The notes beneath the pieces are model-generated. The model saw only the letters and a list, made by a program, of their open reading frames with translations. It was not told the DNA's origin and did no database searches. Below, one piece after another: positions 5,916 through 10,550 of a stretch of 10,550 nucleotides of DNA. This DNA comes from Clostridiaceae bacterium (GTDB lineage Bacteria; Bacillota; Clostridia; Saccharofermentanales; UBA5734). Where the stretch lies: assembly GCA_012729935.1 (NCBI GenBank), contig JAAYBY010000001.1:1-10550 (forward strand). Direction: 5' to 3'. Position numbers and translations under genes: made by a program. Positions within the stretch are counted from its first letter, which is position 1. Each line of letters starts with the position of its first letter.

Positions 5916-6578
5916 ATGAGAATATTTATCATCGGCGGCGGTAAGCTGGCCTATTACCTGATCAAGACACTCCATGCCGGACAGCATGAGATCACTGTTG
6001 TGGAGCAGGAAAAAGATGTCGGCGAGCGAATCGCCAGCGATTTTGAAGATGTCTCCGTGTATGATGGTGACGGAACCAGTATCCGTCTGCTCGAATCGAT
6101 CAATTGCAGCCAGGCAGATTTTTATATTGCCGTGACCGGCAAGGATGAAAACAATTTGGTTGGCTGCCAGATTGCCAAACGCCATTTTAATGTTAAGCGA
6201 ACCATCGCACGTGTGAACAATCCCAAGAACATCGAGATGTTTCATCTGCTGGGCGTCGACCGGGTTTATTCATCAACACAGATTCTTGCGTCTATTATTG
6301 AGCAGGAAATCGAGTTCAGCGGGATGCGAACCGTTTTTTCGATTGAAAAGACGACGAAAGAGTTGATCGAGTTCCGCTTGTCGCCAAAGTCCGACGCTGC
6401 CGGCAGAACATTGCTGCAGTATAAATTTCCCGGTAACAGCAAGGTTGTCCTTATAACACGTGAAGATGGAACGGTTGAAATGCCGCGCGGTGATCTCATG
6501 ATGCATGGACAGGACATCATGCTGATGGTCTGCGATCAAGCGGAACAGGAGACCATCTGGAAAAAGATGGTTCGCTGA
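5916..6578 (+). CDS. TrkA/KtrA-family potassium uptake regulatory protein, single RCK (second of pair)
   Basis: A second single-length RCK protein of 220 residues, paralogous to its upstream neighbour. TrkA_N: IFIIGGGKLAYYL (G7-x-G9-x-x-A12, the third glycine replaced by alanine), VVEQEK at the end of strand 2, YDGDGTSIRLL, AVTGKDENNLVGCQIAK and ARVNNPKN. TrkA_C covers about residues 140-220 and ends with MHGQDIMLMV. The GDGT segment and the DENN motif are closer to the TrkA consensus than in the first paralogue. Such gene pairs followed by a trkH gene occur in several Gram-positive groups (for example the ceoB/ceoC pair). The two may form a mixed octameric ring under the transporter, which is inference. 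The transporter gene starts 26 bases downstream. Confidence 0.92.
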   Translation: MRIFIIGGGKLAYYLIKTLHAGQHEITVVEQEKDVGERIASDFEDVSVYDGDGTSIRLLESINCSQADFYIAVTGKDENNLVGCQIAKRHFNVKRTIARVNNPKNIEMFHLLGVDRVYSSTQILASIIEQEIEFSGMRTVFSIEKTTKELIEFRLSPKSDAAGRTLLQYKFPGNSKVVLITREDGTVEMPRGDLMMHGQDIMLMVCDQAEQETIWKKMVR

Positions 6579-6604
6579 ATCAGGTAATAAGAGGGAGTCT
6601 TTGA

Positions 6605-8017
6605 ATGGCCATCGTCAGAAAAAACAAGACCGATAAAGTTCTGCATTGGATAAACGCTCGTCCCGGCCGCGTCATCGCGCTTTCATTTCTGGGCGTCATT
6701 CTGATCGGCACCGTTCTGCTTGTCCTGCCTGTAGCCTCTCAGAACCGTCAAAGCATCGGATTGCTTCAAGCTTTGTTCACGGCAACCTCCGCCACCTGCG
6801 TGACCGGACTGGTTACAGTTGACACAGCGACGTACTGGTCAGTCTTCGGCAAGACCGTTATCCTGCTGCTTATTCAGATCGGTGGCCTTGGACTCGTGAC
6901 GATCACCAGCTTTTTTTATACCTTTATGCGGCGTAAAGCCAGTCTTAAAGCGATGGTCGCGACGCAGGAGTCAACGGCTAATTTTGGCTTTGCAGATGTG
7001 ATGCATCTGGTTCGGAAAATCGTATTAATCACCCTGGTTGTTGAGCTGATCGGCGGCTTTCTGCTGACACTGCGTTTCGCGCAGACGCTAAGCTGGCCGC
7101 GCGCACTCGGAAAAGGCTTTTTTCTTGCAGTTTCAGCTTTCTGTAATGCCGGTTTTGATCTGACCGGTGATATGCCTGCCGGTCCGTTCAGCAGCCTGAC
7201 GGGCATGAACAGCGACCCGGTCATATTAGGTGTGATCGGATTTTTGATTATTGTGGGCGGTCTTGGCTTCGTTGTCTGGACTGATTTATTGCAGTTTTTC
7301 CGAAAAAGGAAACTGAATTTTCACAGCAAGGTGGTTTTATCTCTGACTGCGATTCTGCTTACGGTAGGTGCGATTGGCTTCTTTTTGGCCGAGTATCAGA
7401 ATACTGGAGGTCAGCAGTCACTGGGCGGACTATCAGGCTGGCAGCGTCCGGCTAACGCTTTTTTTCAGTCAATTACAGCCAGAACAGCTGGATTTAATTC
7501 AATTGACCAGGCAAGCCTGACAGATAGTTCAAAACTCATGACTGCGATTCTGATGTTTATCGGAGCAGCACCGGGATCCACTGCAGGCGGTATTAAAGTG
7601 ACGACCTTCGCCGTCATTGTTGCGACCATCATCTCTGACATCCGACAGCGCGAAAACATCATTCTCTTCCGCCATCGGCTGCTCCGGGAGACCTTCACAC
7701 GTGCCTTTGCGATTATGGGACTTGCAATGGGCATCGTCATTGTGGTCAGCCTGCTGCTGAGCGCTGTCGAACGTGCAGGACTTGAAGCAGGTCATTTCAG
7801 TTTTCTGGATCTCCTTTTCGAAACGATATCCGCATTTGGAACGGTCGGCCTGTCGACAGTCGGTACACCGCAGCTGAGCCGTATCAGCTGGTCGATCCTG
7901 ATTCCGGTTATGTATCTGGGTCGAATCGGCCCGGCATCTTTTGCGATCAGCCTGGCAATGAAACGAACGCTGCAGCGGGAACCGCTCCATCCTGAAGGAA
8001 GAACACTGGTAGGATAG
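6605..8017 (+). CDS. TrkH/KtrB-family potassium transporter, pore-forming membrane subunit
   Basis: A 470-residue integral membrane protein of the Trk/Ktr/HKT superfamily that moves K+ inward (K+ or Na+ coupled). Four M1-P-M2 repeats are visible through their filter segments: ATSATCVTGLVTVDT (G68), SAFCNAGFDL (G183), TARTAGFNSID (G296) and SAFGTVGLSTV (G415). The conserved glycine is present in all four, as in K+-selective KtrB. Long hydrophobic stretches separate them, for example residues 23-43 and 83-102. IGAAPGSTAGGIKVTTFA (about residues 319-336) is the gating-loop region after the third filter. There is no cleavable signal peptide; the N-terminus is cytosolic and basic. The ATG at 6605 has AGGGAG (6592-6597) upstream. 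Two RCK genes immediately before it provide the gating ring. Length fits KtrB (about 450) slightly better than TrkH (about 480-490), so no symbol is given. Confidence 0.94.
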   Translation: MAIVRKNKTDKVLHWINARPGRVIALSFLGVILIGTVLLVLPVASQNRQSIGLLQALFTATSATCVTGLVTVDTATYWSVFGKTVILLLIQIGGLGLVTITSFFYTFMRRKASLKAMVATQESTANFGFADVMHLVRKIVLITLVVELIGGFLLTLRFAQTLSWPRALGKGFFLAVSAFCNAGFDLTGDMPAGPFSSLTGMNSDPVILGVIGFLIIVGGLGFVVWTDLLQFFRKRKLNFHSKVVLSLTAILLTVGAIGFFLAEYQNTGGQQSLGGLSGWQRPANAFFQSITARTAGFNSIDQASLTDSSKLMTAILMFIGAAPGSTAGGIKVTTFAVIVATIISDIRQRENIILFRHRLLRETFTRAFAIMGLAMGIVIVVSLLLSAVERAGLEAGHFSFLDLLFETISAFGTVGLSTVGTPQLSRISWSILIPVMYLGRIGPASFAISLAMKRTLQREPLHPEGRTLVG

Positions 8018-8031
8018 ACAAATCACAAAGT

Positions 8032-8069
8032 GAAAAATGCAAGTTAAACCAGCGAAAGATGCAAAATAA
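8032..8069. repeat. Phased 16-base direct repeat upstream of the aconitase promoter
   Basis: GAAAAATGCAAGTTAA (8032-8047) and GAAAGATGCAAAATAA (8054-8069) agree at 13 of 16 positions and start 22 bases apart, about two helical turns. They sit 22-60 bases upstream of the candidate -35 for aconitase. This spacing suits a regulator binding two half-sites on one DNA face. No known operator was recognised; it does not match the ATAA-N7-TTAT dyad of B. subtilis CcpC. Confidence 0.45.
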
Positions 8070-8087
8070 GAAAAAGTATGACTTGCA
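8038..8087. repeat. 7-base inverted repeat TGCAAGT / ACTTGCA
   Basis: TGCAAGT (8038-8044) and ACTTGCA (8081-8087) are exact inverted copies with 36 bases between. The left arm is within the first direct repeat and the right arm abuts the candidate -35 at 8091. It could be a dyad for a regulator or a weak transporter transcript-end stem; there is no T-run to make it an intrinsic terminator. Confidence 0.35.
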
Positions 8088-8090
8088 GGA

Positions 8091-8120
8091 TTGAGTATCA
8101 TCGGGAATCTATGATAGAAT
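8091..8120 (+). promoter_or_regulatory. Candidate sigma-A promoter for acnA-gltA
   Basis: TTGAGT (8091-8096), an 18-base spacer and TAGAAT (8115-8120) give a moderate match to consensus. Predicted transcription start is near 8127, leaving a leader of about 127 nt before the aconitase ATG. It is the best promoter-like pair in the 236-base gap between the potassium transporter and aconitase genes. Confidence 0.6.
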
Positions 8121-8154
8121 AGCTTACGCTCATTGCCCGTGTCGATATGCTTGT

Positions 8155-8198
8155 GTTTCCGTCAACTGACAGACGAAAAAACGTCCCATTAAGGAAAC
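8155..8198 (+). other. Possible structured element in the aconitase leader RNA
   Basis: GTTTCC (8155-8160) is complementary to GGAAAC (8193-8198). Inside lies GACG-AAAAAA-CGTC (8172-8185), a 4-bp stem with an A6 loop. The rest of the interior is unpaired by eye. It does not match any riboswitch consensus I can recall and could be chance. Confidence 0.3.
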
Positions 8199-8253
8199 TG
8201 GCAGCCGGCAGACTTGCAAAACGTGAACCGAACCCCACGGGAGGAATATAATC

Positions 8254-10188
8254 ATGGGACAGACTTTGGCGCAGAAAATAATCAGACAGCATCTGATTTC
8301 CGGAAGCATGCAGGCCGGAGAAGAAATCGCGATTCGCATCGATCAGACGCTGACTCAGGATTCAACCGGCACGATGGCTTATCTCCAGTTTGAGGCGCTC
8401 GACCTGCCGCGCGTGCGGACAGAACTGTCGGTTGCATATATTGACCACAACACATTGCAGACCGGGTTCGAGAATGCGGATGACCATCAGTATATCCAGA
8501 CAGTTGCCCGTAAATACGGCGTTCGGTTTTCCAAGCCAGGCAACGGTGTTTGTCATCAAGTTCACATTGAACGTTTCGCTGTGCCGGGGAAAACACTGCT
8601 GGGATCTGACAGCCACACACCGACCTGCGGCGGACTTGGCATGCTGGCCATTGGTGCCGGCGGCCTGGATGTCGCTGTTGCCATGGGTGGTTCTCCATAC
8701 TGGCTGACGATGCCCAGAATGACTCGGATTGAATTGACAGGTTCTTTAAAACCATGGGTCAGCGCAAAAGATGTTATTTTGGCCATTTTGAGTCGAATGA
8801 GTGTCAAGGGCGGTGTAGGCCGGATCATCGAATACAGTGGTGAAGGCATCATGAGCCTCACGGTTCCCGAGCGCGCTACCATCACCAATATGGGTGCAGA
8901 GCTGGGTGCGACCACATCCATTTTCCCGAGTGATGAGAATACCCGCCTGTTTCTTGCCGCACAAGGCCGCGAAGCTGTCTACCAGCCTCTGTCTGCAGAT
9001 GAAGATGCCGTTTATGATGAGACACTAACGATCGATTTGAGTTCACTGGTTCCCCTGGCGGCACAGCCGCACAGTCCGGACCGTGTGGCACCGGTTGAGG
9101 AGATCGGGCCGATTCATGTCGATCAGGTTGCAATCGGCAGCTGCACCAATTCATCGTACATGGATATGATGAAAACTGCAGCCATTCTTCGAGGTCAGAC
9201 CATTCATCCTGACGTCTCTCTTGTGATTGCGCCGGGTTCCCGACAGGTCTTGAACATGCTGGCCAAGAACGGTGCCTTGTCCGATATGATAGCAGCTGGT
9301 GCGCGTATTCTTGAATCAGCCTGCGGGCCGTGTATCGGGATGGGACAGGCTCCGCGAACCGGTGCTGTTTCCCTGCGCACCAATAACCGAAATTTCTTTG
9401 GCCGTTCGGGTACTGCATCAGCCGATGTCTATCTGGTCAGTCCGGAGGTTGCTGCAGTCAGTGCGCTGACGGGTGTCCTGACCGATCCGAGACCGACCGG
9501 TGATGCACCGGTCGTCGACATGCCGGATGCCTTTATGATCAACGATAATCTGATTATCGAACCAGCTCCGGAAGGTGAGACGGTGACAGTGGTCCGCGGA
9601 CCGAATATCAAGCCGTTTCCCCTGAACAGGCCGCTCCGCGGAGATGTCTCCGGTAAGGCACTGATCAAGGTCGAGGACAACATCACAACCGATCACATCA
9701 TGCCTTCCAATGCAAAATTGCTGCCGTTCCGCTCGAATGTCCCGTATTTGGCAGATTTCTGTCTGACACCGTGTGATCCTGAGTTTCCTGCACGCGCTAA
9801 AGCGGAAAACGGCGGTTTCATCATTGCAGGATCCAACTACGGACAGGGGTCCAGTCGAGAACACGCGGCACTTGCACCGCTCCAGCTGGGGATTCGTGCT
9901 GTGATTGCCAAATCATTTGCGCGTATCCATATGGCAAACTTGATCAATAACGGAATTCTTCCGCTTGTATTCAGCGATCCGGATGATTATGACACGATTG
10001 ACGTGATGGATGAACTGGTAATCGAATCAGCAGACCAGCAGGTTGAAAATTTGTCTGAGCAGCGCACGGTGCGTCTGTTCAACAGGACCAGGAATCAGCA
10101 GATTAACTGCAATCTGCCCGTATCCAGCCGTCAAGCTGAGATGCTGCTGGCCGGCGGTCTGCTCAATCTGTCGCGGAAGGTCGATTGA
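8254..10188 (+). CDS. acnA: Aconitate hydratase (aconitase), short form
   Basis: Isomerises citrate to isocitrate through cis-aconitate using a [4Fe-4S] cluster, in the cytosolic TCA cycle. The protein is 644 residues, shorter than the roughly 900-residue AcnA of E. coli and B. subtilis and typical of the compact form seen in Clostridia. Domains: SDSHTPTCGGLGMLAIGAGG (about 118-137), GSCTNSS with C297, then SACGPCIGMG with C357 and C360, the three cluster ligands; the swivel domain follows with KVEDNITTDHIMPSNAKLL and GSNYGQGSSREHAALAP (526-542). All four domains are in one chain, unlike the split LeuC/LeuD isopropylmalate isomerases. GGGAGG (8239-8244) lies 9 bases before the ATG. Citrate synthase follows after 45 bases, so the pair should be one operon. 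A homoaconitase-like role is less likely given that neighbour. Confidence 0.94.
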   Translation: MGQTLAQKIIRQHLISGSMQAGEEIAIRIDQTLTQDSTGTMAYLQFEALDLPRVRTELSVAYIDHNTLQTGFENADDHQYIQTVARKYGVRFSKPGNGVCHQVHIERFAVPGKTLLGSDSHTPTCGGLGMLAIGAGGLDVAVAMGGSPYWLTMPRMTRIELTGSLKPWVSAKDVILAILSRMSVKGGVGRIIEYSGEGIMSLTVPERATITNMGAELGATTSIFPSDENTRLFLAAQGREAVYQPLSADEDAVYDETLTIDLSSLVPLAAQPHSPDRVAPVEEIGPIHVDQVAIGSCTNSSYMDMMKTAAILRGQTIHPDVSLVIAPGSRQVLNMLAKNGALSDMIAAGARILESACGPCIGMGQAPRTGAVSLRTNNRNFFGRSGTASADVYLVSPEVAAVSALTGVLTDPRPTGDAPVVDMPDAFMINDNLIIEPAPEGETVTVVRGPNIKPFPLNRPLRGDVSGKALIKVEDNITTDHIMPSNAKLLPFRSNVPYLADFCLTPCDPEFPARAKAENGGFIIAGSNYGQGSSREHAALAPLQLGIRAVIAKSFARIHMANLINNGILPLVFSDPDDYDTIDVMDELVIESADQQVENLSEQRTVRLFNRTRNQQINCNLPVSSRQAEMLLAGGLLNLSRKVD

Positions 10189-10233
10189 CCAACTAGGAAC
10201 GATTTGAAATCACCCTGTAGGGAGGGGAAGAGA

Positions 10234-10550
10234 ATGGATGAAAAAAAGAGAGCGGCACTCATCAGGAAACTGGCTGCTGATTCAGCGGCAAACAATCGGA
10301 TTGATCCGGCCTTATACAAAAAATACAATGTCAAGCGCGGGTTGCGCAATGATGATGGAACCGGTGTTCTGGTCGGCCTGACGGAAGTCGGCGAAGTCTT
10401 CGGATATATCATGGACGATGCAGAGCGTGTTCCGTCGGAGGGTCGGCTGTTTTATCAGGGTATTGAAATCAATGATCTGGTAAACGGGTTCTATAATGAA
10501 AAACGCTTTGGGTTCGAAGAGACCGCCTATTTGCTCCTCTTTGGAGAGTT
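10234..10550 (+). CDS. gltA: Citrate synthase, N-terminal part (3' end outside window)
   Basis: The first 105 residues of a citrate synthase, which condenses acetyl-CoA with oxaloacetate. Recognisable are the N-terminal helix region (RIDPALYKKYNVKRGLRN), DGTGVLVGLTEVGEVFGY, RLFYQGIEINDLVNGF and FGFEETAYLLLFGE, an arrangement I associate with the clostridial type that carries a ~40-residue N-terminal extension before the common core. The catalytic histidines and aspartate are beyond the window. GGGAGGGG (10220-10227) precedes the ATG at 10234, with 8 bases from the end of GGAGG to the start. It follows aconitase directly, supporting the first two steps of the oxidative TCA branch; an isocitrate dehydrogenase gene downstream would be the expected continuation. 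A 2-methylcitrate synthase cannot be excluded from this fragment, but the aconitase neighbour favours citrate synthase. Confidence 0.9.
   Translation, partial: MDEKKRAALIRKLAADSAANNRIDPALYKKYNVKRGLRNDDGTGVLVGLTEVGEVFGYIMDDAERVPSEGRLFYQGIEINDLVNGFYNEKRFGFEETAYLLLFGE

Noticed and set aside
7529..8101. 190-codon open frame on the minus strand over the transporter gene
   Set aside because: It is antisense to clear TrkH/KtrB coding sequence, is Cys/His/Arg-rich in the way shadow frames are, and has no family motifs.
8882..9864. Two long minus-strand open frames across the aconitase gene
   Set aside because: They overlap the catalytic core and Cys ligands of aconitase on the plus strand and show no recognisable domain; frame shadows.
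1..10550. Mobile elements, CRISPR, tRNA genes, toxin-antitoxin or defence genes
   Set aside because: Both strands were read for these. All sizeable coding sequence is explained by housekeeping families, and no terminal repeats, spacer arrays or cloverleaf-like segments were seen.

Overview
The window reads as core chromosome of a Gram-positive, Bacillota (Clostridia-like) bacterium of intermediate GC content. Three things point that way: strong AGGAGG-type ribosome binding sites, a rsgA-rpe-thiN cluster next to an infC-rpmI-rplT operon behind an L20-type leader, and a clostridial-style acnA-gltA pair. No transposase, integrase, phage gene, CRISPR array, tRNA or rRNA was seen, and I found no candidate for an undescribed multi-gene system. 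The points of interest are regulatory RNA and promoter structure.

Layout. (1) 1-1786, plus strand: the 3' part of rsgA (ribosome-assembly GTPase), rpe (ribulose-phosphate 3-epimerase) and thiN (thiamine pyrophosphokinase), tightly packed, with thiN overlapping rpe. (2) 1796-2971, minus strand: a PLP-dependent class I/II aminotransferase, convergent with thiN (9-bp gap) and divergent from infC. (3) 3034-4427, plus strand: a consensus-like sigma-A promoter, a leader with an intrinsic terminator and a competing long-range antiterminator helix, then infC (apparent non-AUG start), rpmI and rplT, followed by a GUGA-capped hairpin. (4) 4450-8017, plus strand: a SpoU/TrmH-family rRNA 2'-O-methyltransferase, two single-length TrkA-type RCK proteins and a TrkH/KtrB-type potassium transporter pore subunit. 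(5) 8018-8253: a 236-bp intergenic region with phased direct repeats, a candidate promoter and a leader of about 127 nt. (6) 8254-10550, plus strand: aconitase and the start of citrate synthase, whose 3' end lies outside the window.

Functionally, block 1 covers 30S maturation, the pentose phosphate pathway and thiamine diphosphate supply (the cofactor of transketolase, which uses the Rpe product). Block 3 makes IF3 and two 50S proteins under probable L20 feedback. Block 4 modifies rRNA and takes up K+ under nucleotide-gated RCK control. Block 6 is the entry to the oxidative branch of the TCA cycle, leading to 2-oxoglutarate and glutamate. Assignments rest on motifs read by eye; no database search was possible.
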